From Herbaspirillum sp. WKF16 (GTDB lineage Bacteria > Pseudomonadota > Gammaproteobacteria > Burkholderiales > Burkholderiaceae_D), in contig NZ_CP118632.1 of the NCBI RefSeq assembly GCF_028993615.1, forward strand, positions 992,001-1,056,000: a DNA stretch of 64,000 bases, in the 5' to 3' direction. Below, piece by piece: positions 26,801 through 34,563 of this stretch. The position numbers and the translations under genes are program-made. The notes beneath the pieces are model-generated. The model made no database searches. It had not been told where the DNA came from and was given only the letters and a program-made list of their open reading frames with translations. Within the stretch, counting starts at the first letter, position 1. Each line of letters begins with the position of its first letter.

Positions 26801-27808
26801 ATGAAAGCGATAGTCTACACGCAGCACGGCCTGCCCATCACCGACGCCAACGCCCTGAGCGATACCGAGCTGCCGCAGCCCACGCCCGGCCCGCGCGACC
26901 TGCTGGTCGAGGTCAAGGCGGTCTCGGTCAATCCGGTCGATACCAAGATCCGCGCCGGCTCCCCGGTCAAGCAGCCGCGCGTGCTGGGCTGGGATGCCTC
27001 CGGCGTGGTGCGCGCGGTGGGCGCCGAGGTCAGCCTGTTCAAGGCCGGCGACGAGGTGTTCTATGCCGGCTCGATCACCCGCCCCGGCTCCAACAGCGAG
27101 CTGCACCTGGTCGACGAACGCATCGTCGGCGCCAAGCCCAAGAGCCTGGGCCATGCCGATGCCGCCGCCATCCCGCTGACCGCGATCACCGCCTGGGAGT
27201 TGCTGTTCGACCGCGTGGCCGTGCCGGAGAACGGCGGCGAGGGCAAGAGCCTGCTGATCATCGGCGCGGCCGGCGGCGTGGGCTCGATGCTGACCCAGCT
27301 GGCGCGCAAGCTGACCCGCCTGACCGTGATCGGCACCGCCTCGCGCCAGGAGACCCGGCAATGGGTCAGCGAGCTGGGCGCGCACCACGTGATCGACCAC
27401 AGCCAGCCGCTGGCCGAACAGCTGCAGAAGATCGGCCATGCCAATGTCGACATCGTCATCAGCCTGACCCACACCGACCAGCACTACGCCCAGATCGTCG
27501 AGGCGCTGGCGCCGCAGGGCCAACTGGCGCTGATCGACGACCCGGCCACGCTGGACGCAGTGCCCCTGAAGCGCAAGAGCATCTCGCTGCACTGGGAGCT
27601 GATGTTCACCCGCTCGATGTTCGAGACGCCCGACATGATCCGCCAGCACGAGCTGCTGCAACGCGTCTCGGCGCTGATCGACCAGGGCGTGCTGCGCACC
27701 ACCGTGGGCGAGAACTTCGGCCGCATCAATGCCGCGAACCTGCGTCGCGCGCACGCCCTGATCGAGACCAGCCGCGCCCGCGGCAAGGTGGTGCTGGAAG
27801 GTTTCTGA
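26801..27808 (+). CDS. Zinc-less MDR oxidoreductase, quinone-oxidoreductase-like (ZADH family)
   Basis: A 335-residue medium-chain dehydrogenase/reductase with the groES-like N-domain (SVNPVDTKIRAG, LGWDASGVV) and a Rossmann domain (IIGAAGGVGSMLTQLAR). The zinc-binding cysteine cluster of alcohol dehydrogenases is absent, as in NADPH:quinone reductases and enoyl reductases. It probably reduces quinones or activated alkenes with NADPH. AAAGGAAAT lies just before the ATG. Divergence from a LysR gene suggests induction by an electrophile. Confidence 0.85.
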   Translation: MKAIVYTQHGLPITDANALSDTELPQPTPGPRDLLVEVKAVSVNPVDTKIRAGSPVKQPRVLGWDASGVVRAVGAEVSLFKAGDEVFYAGSITRPGSNSELHLVDERIVGAKPKSLGHADAAAIPLTAITAWELLFDRVAVPENGGEGKSLLIIGAAGGVGSMLTQLARKLTRLTVIGTASRQETRQWVSELGAHHVIDHSQPLAEQLQKIGHANVDIVISLTHTDQHYAQIVEALAPQGQLALIDDPATLDAVPLKRKSISLHWELMFTRSMFETPDMIRQHELLQRVSALIDQGVLRTTVGENFGRINAANLRRAHALIETSRARGKVVLEGF

Positions 27809-27846
27809 GGCCGGGGCGGGGCGGCCTGGAATTGTCTTTGTGATAA

Positions 27847-27860
27847 CGAAACCGGTTACG
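27847..27860. promoter_or_regulatory. LacI-type operator-like sequence upstream of the CBS-domain gene
   Basis: CGAAACCGGTTACG is symmetric at 12 of 14 positions around a central CCGG, the form of many LacI-family operators. It lies about 81-94 bases upstream of the next gene. There is no LacI gene adjacent; the nearest is at 31672-32724 and its own sites look different. Confidence 0.25.
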
Positions 27861-27940
27861 GCTCCGGCGCATGGTAAATTACGGAGTCCGGACCGGTGGA
27901 TTGTGTCCGGGCCCCTCGACAAGCCCTATAGGAACCCTAG

Positions 27941-29263
27941 TTGGAAAACATGTTACTGATCGTCGCGGCCTTTTTCCTGGTCGCGTTGAACGGTTTTTTC
28001 GTTGCAGCAGAATTCAGCCTGGTCAAATTGCGCCAGACGCGCATCCGGGCCATCGCAAAAACACAAGGCGTCCGCGGCCGCATCCTGGCCGTGGTCCACA
28101 ACCAGCTGGATGCCTATCTCTCCGCCTGCCAATTGGGCATCACCCTGGCCTCGCTGGGCCTGGGCTGGATCGGCGAGCCCGCCTTCGCGCGCGTGCTCGA
28201 GCCCTTGTTCTCGCTGGCCGGCGTGACCAACCAGGAACTGATCCACGGCGTCTCCTTCGTGTTCGCCTTCTTCGTCATTTCCTTCCTGCACATCGTCGCC
28301 GGCGAGCTGGCGCCCAAGTCCATGGCCATCCGCAGTCCGGAAAAGCTGGGCCTGTGGTGCGCCATGCCGCTGTACGGCTTCTACTGGATGATGTACCCGC
28401 TGATCTGGGTGCTCAACGCCAGCTCCAACTGGCTGCTGCGCGCGGCCGGACTGGGCGGCGGCCATGGCCATGACGCGCACTATTCCTCCGACGAACTCAA
28501 GCTGATCCTGCGCGCCGGCAACAGCGGCGGCAAGAACGGCAAGTTCACCCGCGACGAATGGAACGTGCTGGCGCAGAGCCTGAACTTCGCCGAACTGGAT
28601 GTGGCCGACATCATGCGTCCGGCCAGCGAGATCGTGGCCCTGGGCGACGACAAGACGCTGGCCGAGAACCTGGACATCATCTACCGCAACCGCTTCTCGC
28701 GTTATCCCTACTACGACGCCGAGCGCCAGCAGGTGCTGGGCCTGGTGCACCTGAAGGACGTGTTCCTGGCGCAGCAGGACGGCCGCGCCATCGTCAACCT
28801 CAAGGACTACCTGCGGCCGGTGCAATATCTCTCGCCGATGCTGCCGGCGCTGGACCTGTTGCGGCGCTTCCGCACCGGCTCGCCGCACTTCGCCATCATC
28901 GGCAAGAAGGGCCAGCCGCCGGACGGCTTCATCACGCTGGACAACATGTTGAGCCTGCTGGTGGGCGAGATCCGCGACGAGTTCCGCCACAACACCGGCG
29001 AATGGACGCGCCAGGACGACGGCACCCTGCTGGGCAAGGGCAGCCTGCCCATCGTCACGCTGGAAAACATGCTGGGCATCGACATCGAATACGACGACAG
29101 CATCGACTCCGTGGGCGGCCTGGTGATGGAAAAGCTGGGCGACCTGCCCAAGGAAGGCCAGAAGATCGAGTTCCCGGCCTTCGACGTGGTGATCAAGCGC
29201 ATGTCGGGGCCGAAGATCGTGCTGGTGAAGGTTTATCCGCGCGCGCAGGAGGCGCGGGAGTAA
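27941..29263 (+). CDS. Hemolysin-like CNNM/CorC-family membrane protein with CBS domains
   Basis: A 440-residue protein: an N-terminal DUF21 membrane domain with about four hydrophobic segments (residues 1-190; NGFFVAAEFSLVKLRQTR is diagnostic), two CBS domains (about 215-335; VADIMRPASEIVAL, LVHLKDVF), and a C-terminal CorC/HlyC transporter-associated domain. Relatives take part in magnesium, cobalt or potassium homeostasis; the hemolysin label is historical. The likely start is TTG at 27941, 8 bases after TATAGGA; the ATG three codons later has no ribosome site of its own. Confidence 0.85.
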   Translation: MENMLLIVAAFFLVALNGFFVAAEFSLVKLRQTRIRAIAKTQGVRGRILAVVHNQLDAYLSACQLGITLASLGLGWIGEPAFARVLEPLFSLAGVTNQELIHGVSFVFAFFVISFLHIVAGELAPKSMAIRSPEKLGLWCAMPLYGFYWMMYPLIWVLNASSNWLLRAAGLGGGHGHDAHYSSDELKLILRAGNSGGKNGKFTRDEWNVLAQSLNFAELDVADIMRPASEIVALGDDKTLAENLDIIYRNRFSRYPYYDAERQQVLGLVHLKDVFLAQQDGRAIVNLKDYLRPVQYLSPMLPALDLLRRFRTGSPHFAIIGKKGQPPDGFITLDNMLSLLVGEIRDEFRHNTGEWTRQDDGTLLGKGSLPIVTLENMLGIDIEYDDSIDSVGGLVMEKLGDLPKEGQKIEFPAFDVVIKRMSGPKIVLVKVYPRAQEARE

Positions 29264-29328
29264 GGCTGCTGGAATAACGTTGGATGAGGTCCAGGTGATG
29301 TCGTCGGGCTGCCGGTGATGTGCGACGT

Positions 29329-29443
29329 ACGACGCTGGGTCCCGGCCTTCGCCGGGACGACAGGGTCGGGATGGATCAAACAACCAGGGTTTCAAGTTCT
29401 CTCCCCCTTGTCGTCCTGACGCAGGTCAGTATCCAGCGTCGTT
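29329..29443. repeat. Dispersed palindromic repeat family 1, inverted pair
   Basis: The left copy (29329-29363) is the cleanest of the window: ACGACGCTGGGTCCC, GGCCTTCGCC, GGGACGACAG. The right copy (29408-29443) is inverted and more diverged. The gap 29264-29571 also holds a terminator but no gene. Confidence 0.75.
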
Positions 29444-29492
29444 CCCTGTGAGCAGCCGGCCGCGAAGAGACAAGCACGCGCATCCCCCAAAG

Positions 29493-29533
29493 AAAAAATG
29501 CCGCGACGTGATGAACGTCGCGGCATTTTCTTT
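29493..29533. terminator. Bidirectional terminator between the CBS-domain gene and ggt
   Basis: Fifteen-base arms AAAATGCCGCGACGT / ACGTCGCGGCATTTT with a 5-base loop; A-run on the left and T-run on the right serve both convergent genes. Confidence 0.88.
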
Positions 29534-29571
29534 TCCGGCGGCGAAAACCGCCGGCACATCGGGAAAGACGA

Positions 29572-31329
29572 TCAGAACCCGGTCGTGCGGCCATCCGGAT
29601 TGCGCGGGTCCGAGAAGCCGTAGAAACCGTCCTGCTTGATCTGGATGGTCTGGGTGCGACCCATCGAAGGCTGGACGCTGACCTTCTGGCCCTTGTCCTG
29701 CAGGATCTTGATGGTGTCGGCCGACAGGCCCTTTTCTACGCGCAACTGGTCCGGCGCCCACTGGTGGTGGATGCGCGGCGTGATGGTGGCTTCGGCCACG
29801 TTCATGTCGTGGTCGATCACGTTGAGGATGGTCTGCAGCGTGGTGGTGATGATGCGGCTGCCGCCCGGGCTGCCGGTGACCAGGAAGGGCTTGCCGTCCT
29901 TGAGCACGAAGGTGGGCGACATCGACGACAGAGGACGCTTGTACGGGCCGACCGCATTGGCGTCGCCGCCCACCAGGCCGAACGCGTTGGGCACGCCCGG
30001 CTTGGCGGAGAAGTCGTCCATCTCGTTGTTCAAGGTGATGCCGGTGCCGGCGGCCACGATGCCGCTGCCGAAGTTCAGGTTCAGCGTGTAGGTGGTGGCG
30101 ACCAGGTTGCCCTGGCTGTCGGCCACCGAGAAGTGGGTGGTCTGGTCGCTTTCATACGGCTGCGGCTGGCCCGGCTTGATCTCGGAGGACGGCGTGGCGC
30201 GGTCCGGATTGATCTTCTTGGCCAGTTCGTCGGCATAGGCGCGCGAGGTCAGGCCCTTGACCGGCACCTTGGTGAAGTCCGGGTCGCCCAGGTATTCGGA
30301 GCGATCGGCGTAGGCCAGCTTCATGGTCTCGGCCATCAGGTGGATGGTCTGCGCGCTGTCGGCGCCGTACTGCTTCAGCGGATAGCGTTCCAGGATGTTC
30401 ATCATCTGGATGATGTGCACCCCGCCCGAGCTCGGCGGCGGCATCGACATCACTTCATAGCCGCGATAGTTGCCGGCCACCGGCACCCGCTCGACCACCT
30501 TGTAGTTCTTCAGGTCGTCGGCCGAGATCAGGCCGCCGTGCTTGTCCATTTCGGCCACGATCTTCTTGGCGATGGCGCCGTCATAGAAGGCCTTCGGCCC
30601 CTGCCTGGCGATCAGGCGCATCGACTTGGCCAGGTCCTTCTGCACCAGCATCTCGCCGGTCTGCAGCGGGCGGCCGTCCTTGAAGAAGATGGCCTTGGAA
30701 GAGTCCCACTGGCCCAGGTGCTCACGCTCGGCGGCCAGGATCAGCGCCAGGCTGGGACTGACCGGGTAACCCTTCTCGGCCAGCTCGATGGCCGGCTGGA
30801 TCACCTGCGACAGCTTCATCGTGCCGTACTTGGCCAGCGCGTGCGACAGGCCGGCGACCGTGCCGGGCACGCCCACGGCCAGGTGGGTGTAGAGCGAACG
30901 GCCGGGCACCACGTTGCCCTTGTCGTCCAGGTACATGTTGCGGGTGGCGCGCTGCGGCGCCATCTCGCGGAAGTCCAGGGCCACGTTCTTGCCGGTCTTG
31001 GCGTCGTGGATCATCATGAAGCCGCCGCCGCCGATGTTGCCCGCGTTGGGCAGCACCACCGCCAGCGCGAAGCCGACCGCCACGCCGGCGTCGATCGCGT
31101 TGCCGCCCTTCTTCAGGATGTCGACGCCCACCTTGGTGGCCAGCTCCTGTTCGCTGGCGACCATGCCGTTCTTGGCATAGACCGGGCTGATGATGTCGTA
31201 GGTGAGGTCGTACTTGACCACCGGCGCCGACGGCGGCGCGGTCTGGGCGACGGCCGGCATGAAGGCCAGCGCGCCGCACAGGGGCAGCAACGCCAGGGCG
31301 GGCTTGCAAAGGCCATTGAACTTCTGCAT
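29572..31329 (-). CDS. ggt: Gamma-glutamyltransferase
   Basis: A 585-residue periplasmic enzyme with a signal peptide ending near residue 29 (AVAQ). It is made as a proenzyme that cuts itself before Thr397 (the first Thr in TTHFSVAD), giving large and small subunits. Other marks are GGNAIDAGVAV, NIGGGGFMM, SGGVHIIQMMN and PGSPGGSRI. It splits glutathione and other gamma-glutamyl compounds and can transfer the glutamyl group to amino acids or water. AGGAGA stands about 6 bases before the ATG on the minus strand. It is a single gene. Confidence 0.92.
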   Translation of the reverse strand: MQKFNGLCKPALALLPLCGALAFMPAVAQTAPPSAPVVKYDLTYDIISPVYAKNGMVASEQELATKVGVDILKKGGNAIDAGVAVGFALAVVLPNAGNIGGGGFMMIHDAKTGKNVALDFREMAPQRATRNMYLDDKGNVVPGRSLYTHLAVGVPGTVAGLSHALAKYGTMKLSQVIQPAIELAEKGYPVSPSLALILAAEREHLGQWDSSKAIFFKDGRPLQTGEMLVQKDLAKSMRLIARQGPKAFYDGAIAKKIVAEMDKHGGLISADDLKNYKVVERVPVAGNYRGYEVMSMPPPSSGGVHIIQMMNILERYPLKQYGADSAQTIHLMAETMKLAYADRSEYLGDPDFTKVPVKGLTSRAYADELAKKINPDRATPSSEIKPGQPQPYESDQTTHFSVADSQGNLVATTYTLNLNFGSGIVAAGTGITLNNEMDDFSAKPGVPNAFGLVGGDANAVGPYKRPLSSMSPTFVLKDGKPFLVTGSPGGSRIITTTLQTILNVIDHDMNVAEATITPRIHHQWAPDQLRVEKGLSADTIKILQDKGQKVSVQPSMGRTQTIQIKQDGFYGFSDPRNPDGRTTGF

Positions 31330-31671
31330 GTGGATTCTCCTGATTGTCTGGACTTGTTATGGATCGTTGATTGTTATGGGTACGTCGATGCCGCATTGCT
31401 GCACCGTGCTCGATGGCAGGAGGCTGACCGAAGACGGCACCTGAAGATTGTAGAGTCTGGCTCGCGCCTGTCTAGAGGAATCGTCCGACAGCGCATGGAT
31501 TATTGCCGCCGCTTTCGTCCACGCGTGCGCTCTATGGCAAGCCGCGCCGCCGCTCCACTGCCGAGCACGGCGCGAGGACGATAGCACTTGCGGCGCGAGC
31601 CGGGCAGGGCCAGCCGCGCGACTTTTGATGGAGCCAGGAATGCGGGGAAGGGAGGCCCCCGCCTCGGCTGT
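31330..31671. other. Intergenic gap upstream of ggt with a 17-bp direct repeat
   Basis: No gene is seen here. TTGTTATGG occurs twice in direct orientation, at 31354-31362 and 31371-31379, 17 bases apart, about 25-50 bases upstream of the ggt start. A small GAGGC-CCCC-GCCTC hairpin (31652-31665) lies past the LacI stop. The rest shows nothing I can name. Confidence 0.35.
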
Positions 31672-32724
31672 TCAGCTGCTCTCGCGCACCGCCAGCTCGA
31701 AGCCGAGGTCGAGGCGGCCGCGCGGGATATCCTCGCCGCGCAACTGGCGGATCAGCAGCTCGGCCGACTTGTAGCCGATGTCGTAGCGCGGCGTGACCAC
31801 GGTGGTGATGGAGGGCGTGGCGCAGGCCGCCCACGAGAGATCGTTGAAGCCGGCGATGGCCATGCGGCCCGGCACCGCGATGCCCTGGCGCTGGCATTCG
31901 AACAGCGCGCCCAGGGCCAGGTCGTCGTTGCAGCAGAACACCGAATCGCAGTCCGGGTGCAGCTCCAGCACCCGGCGCAGCAGTTGCGCGCCCATGTCCA
32001 CCGTGGTCGGCAGCGGCAGCAGCACTTCCACGCCGGGATCGATGCCGGCTTCCTGCAAGCCTTTGCGGAAACCCTCGCGGCGTTTCATCATGCGCGGGTC
32101 GAGCTGGGCGGCCAGGAAGGCGGGGCGCTTGTAGCCGCGCTCGACCAGGTGGCGCGCCACCGCGTAGCCGGCCTTGGTCTGCGAGAAGCCGACCGAGAAC
32201 TCGGCATTGCCGCGCCCGAGGTCGAACATGCGCACCGCCGGAATGGCGCGGCTGCCCGGACGGCGCTGCAGGATCTCGTGCTGCTCGCTGCTGGAGAGCA
32301 GGAAGCCGGCCGGCGCATGCGCCAGGTAGGTCGAGATCAGCTGCTCCTCCTTGTCGCGCGCGTAGCCGGTCTCGCCGATGAGGAACTGGTAGCCGGCCTG
32401 CGCCAGATAATCGCGGATGCCGGACAGCGTTTCGATGAACACCGCGTTGGTCAGCGACGGCACCAGCACCGCGATCACCTGCGAGCGCGCCGAGGCCAGC
32501 GTGGCGGCGGCGTGGTTGGGCACGTAGCCGAGCTTGTCGATGGCGGCCAGGATGCGTTCGCGCGACTGTTCCTGCACCAGCGCCGGCGTCTTCAGCGCGC
32601 GCGACACCGTCATCGGGCTCACGCCGGCCTCGGCCGCGACGTCGATGATGGTGATCCGGCCGGTGGCCCGGCTGCCTTTCTGGACGGGGGATGCCTGCTT
32701 GTTCTGTGCTGCGCGCTTGCTCAT
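31672..32724 (-). CDS. gntR: LacI-family regulator of gluconate genes
   Basis: A 350-residue LacI protein with the helix-turn-helix at about residues 26-45 (IIDVAAEAGVSPMTVSRALK) after a basic 20-residue lead, then a periplasmic-binding-protein-like ligand domain (LVPSLTNAVFIETLSGI). It reads like the GntR gluconate repressor of enteric bacteria and pseudomonads. It is divergent from gntP, and two sites of the ATGTTA-N4-TAACAT form that E. coli GntR binds lie over the gntP promoter. The ATG at 32724 has no visible ribosome site, so the start or the message may be unusual (leaderless-like). Confidence 0.85.
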   Translation of the reverse strand: MSKRAAQNKQASPVQKGSRATGRITIIDVAAEAGVSPMTVSRALKTPALVQEQSRERILAAIDKLGYVPNHAAATLASARSQVIAVLVPSLTNAVFIETLSGIRDYLAQAGYQFLIGETGYARDKEEQLISTYLAHAPAGFLLSSSEQHEILQRRPGSRAIPAVRMFDLGRGNAEFSVGFSQTKAGYAVARHLVERGYKRPAFLAAQLDPRMMKRREGFRKGLQEAGIDPGVEVLLPLPTTVDMGAQLLRRVLELHPDCDSVFCCNDDLALGALFECQRQGIAVPGRMAIAGFNDLSWAACATPSITTVVTPRYDIGYKSAELLIRQLRGEDIPRGRLDLGFELAVRESS

Positions 32725-32868
32725 GGCAATGGGTATTTTTGGATTGGCGACATCATACCCCGGTCGCCCGGCAGCGGCGACGCCGGACCGTTTCCCGCCG
32801 TTAATTATTTCCGGCCGCGCGGCCGGCGTCTGCCGCAGCGCAGCACAACAAGTGTTTGACCCGCGCAA

Positions 32869-32884
32869 AATGTTAGCGTTATCA
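32869..32884. promoter_or_regulatory. GntR-type operator 1 at the gntP promoter
   Basis: ATGTTAGCGTTATCAT matches the known E. coli GntR operator pattern ATGTTA-N4-TAACAT at 11 of 12 fixed positions. It covers the end of the spacer and the -10 box of the proposed promoter, so bound repressor would block RNA polymerase. Confidence 0.8.
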
Positions 32885-32892
32885 TCGCGCCC

Positions 32893-32908
32893 CATGTTAA
32901 CGCTAACA
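32893..32908. promoter_or_regulatory. GntR-type operator 2 at the gntP promoter
   Basis: ATGTTAACGCTAACAT matches ATGTTA-N4-TAACAT at all fixed positions. Its centre is 24 bases from that of operator 1 (about two helix turns), which allows two dimers on the same face of the DNA. Confidence 0.85.
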
Positions 32909-33156
32909 TCCGAACCTCCGGGAACACGGCGGCGGTGCCTGCGAAGACATGCCGCACTCAGGAAGCAACGCGCTCATGCCTGACCCCATGGGCCCGTTCA
33001 CAACAACACTACGAAGATAGTGCAGACGAATACGCCGCCCGCGCACGCGCGGCCGCCGGAGACGTTCGCCCCAAGCCAGCCGGCAGCCGGGCGCGTCGCC
33101 GCGCGGTCGCGCGGCCGCCAGCGGCGCATCGTCGGCTATCGGCATATGGAGATCCC

Positions 33157-34509
33157 ATGCTGGGCATGAGCCACGAAGCAACATTGCTGTTCAATGCAGT
33201 CATCGCCATCCTCGCGCTGATCCTGATGATCACGCGCCTGCGCATCCACCCCTTCATCGCGCTGACCATCACCTCCGGTTTCCTCGGCCTGATTGCCGGC
33301 ATGCCGCTGCCCAAGATCGTCAAGTCCTTCCAGGACGGCTTCGGCGGCGTGCTGGGCTTCGTCGGCATCGTGCTGGGCCTGGGCACCATGCTGGGCAAGC
33401 TGATGGCCGAGTCGGGCGGCGCCGACCAGATCTCGCAGACGCTGGTGCGCGCCTTCGGCCGCGAACGCGTGCACTGGGCCATGATGATGGGCGCCTTCCT
33501 GGTCGGCATCCCGCTGTTCTTCGAGATCGGCTTCGTGCTGCTGATCCCGCTGGTGTTCATCGTCGCCCGCCGCTCGGGCGTGCCGCTGTTCAAGATCGGC
33601 ATGCCGATGCTGGCCAGCCTGTCGGTGATGCACGGCCTGGTGCCGCCGCACCCGGGGCCGCTGCTGGCGATCGGCATCTTCGGCGCCGACATCGGCAAGA
33701 CCATCTTCTACGGCCTGATCGTCGGCCTGCCCACCGTCATCATCGCCGGTCCGATGTTCGGTTCCTTCATTTCCAAGTACGTCGACATCAAGCCTTCCGA
33801 CGAGCTGATGGCGCAGCTGGCGCGCGAGCCGCATACCAAGAACCTGCCGGGCTTCGGCATCACCCTGGTCACCGTGCTCTCGCCGGTGTTCCTGATGCTG
33901 CTGAAGACCCTGGTCGACGTCACGCTGCCGGAAGGCCACGCCATGCGCGACCTGATGGACTTCATCGGCAATCCCATCGTGGCGCTGCTGGCCGCGCTGC
34001 TGCTGGCGATGTACACCTTCGGCATCGCCCGCGGCTTCACCCGCGGCCAGGTGCTGAAGTTCGTCGACCAGAGCCTGGCGCCGACCGCCGCCATCGTGCT
34101 GATCATCGGCGCCGGCGGCGGCTTCAAGCAGATGCTGGTGAATTCCGGCGTGGGCACCGCCATCGGCCAGCTGGCCGTGCACGCGGAAATTTCGCCCTTG
34201 CTGCTGGCCTGGCTCGTGGCCGGCGTGATCCGCGTGGCGACCGGTTCGGCCACCGTGGCCACCATCACCGGCGCCGGTATCGTGGCGCCGCTGGTGGCGC
34301 TGATCCCCGGCACCAACAAGGAACTGCTGGTGCTGGCCACCGGCGCCGGCTCGCTGATCCTGTCGCACGTGAACGATGCGGGCTTCTGGCTGGTCAAGGA
34401 ATACTTCAACATGAGCGTGGGTGAAACCTTCAAGACCTGGACGCTCATGGAAACCCTGATTTCGGTTGTTGCTATCATCTTCATCATGTTGCTCAACCTG
34501 GTCGTGTAA
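33157..34509 (+). CDS. gntP: Gluconate:H+ symporter of the GntP family
   Basis: A 450-residue inner-membrane protein with 12 or more hydrophobic segments and family blocks RIHPFIALTITSGFLGLIAG, GIPLFFEIGFVLLIPLVF, HGLVPPHPGPL and the C-terminal SVGETFKTWTLMET. It imports D-gluconate and related aldonates. The ATG at 33157 has GGAG 5 bases upstream and gives normal family length. It heads an operon with gntK, gluconate 5-dehydrogenase and idonate dehydrogenase and is controlled by the double operator upstream. Confidence 0.92.
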   Translation: MLGMSHEATLLFNAVIAILALILMITRLRIHPFIALTITSGFLGLIAGMPLPKIVKSFQDGFGGVLGFVGIVLGLGTMLGKLMAESGGADQISQTLVRAFGRERVHWAMMMGAFLVGIPLFFEIGFVLLIPLVFIVARRSGVPLFKIGMPMLASLSVMHGLVPPHPGPLLAIGIFGADIGKTIFYGLIVGLPTVIIAGPMFGSFISKYVDIKPSDELMAQLAREPHTKNLPGFGITLVTVLSPVFLMLLKTLVDVTLPEGHAMRDLMDFIGNPIVALLAALLLAMYTFGIARGFTRGQVLKFVDQSLAPTAAIVLIIGAGGGFKQMLVNSGVGTAIGQLAVHAEISPLLLAWLVAGVIRVATGSATVATITGAGIVAPLVALIPGTNKELLVLATGAGSLILSHVNDAGFWLVKEYFNMSVGETFKTWTLMETLISVVAIIFIMLLNLVV

Positions 34510-34519
34510 CCGTCTGCAC

Positions 34520-34542
34520 GCCCGGCCTCGCGCCGGGCTTTT
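34520..34542 (+). terminator. Short hairpin with T-run between gntP and gntK
   Basis: Seven-base arms GCCCGGC / GCCGGGC, 5-base loop and four Ts, 10 bases after gntP. Within an operon this could lower expression of the downstream enzymes relative to the transporter. Confidence 0.6.
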
Positions 34543-34563
34543 GCCTTAAAGGAAAGAAACAAA

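Larger units (their letters stand above)
32725..33156. promoter_or_regulatory. Control region and long leader of the gntP operon
   Basis: A plausible sigma70 promoter is TTGACC (32855-32860) with TATCAT (32879-32884), 18 bases apart. It would start transcription near 32890 and leave a leader of about 265 bases before gntP. The leader frame is open and joined in phase to gntP from 32935, but its translation (Arg/Ala-rich) looks like non-coding sequence. I see no riboswitch I can name in it. Confidence 0.6.

Noticed and set aside
32935..33156. N-terminal extension of GntP in the same frame
   Set aside because: The extra 74 residues are Arg/Ala-rich and unlike any transporter start; GGAG 5 bases before the ATG at 33157 and family length favour the shorter form.
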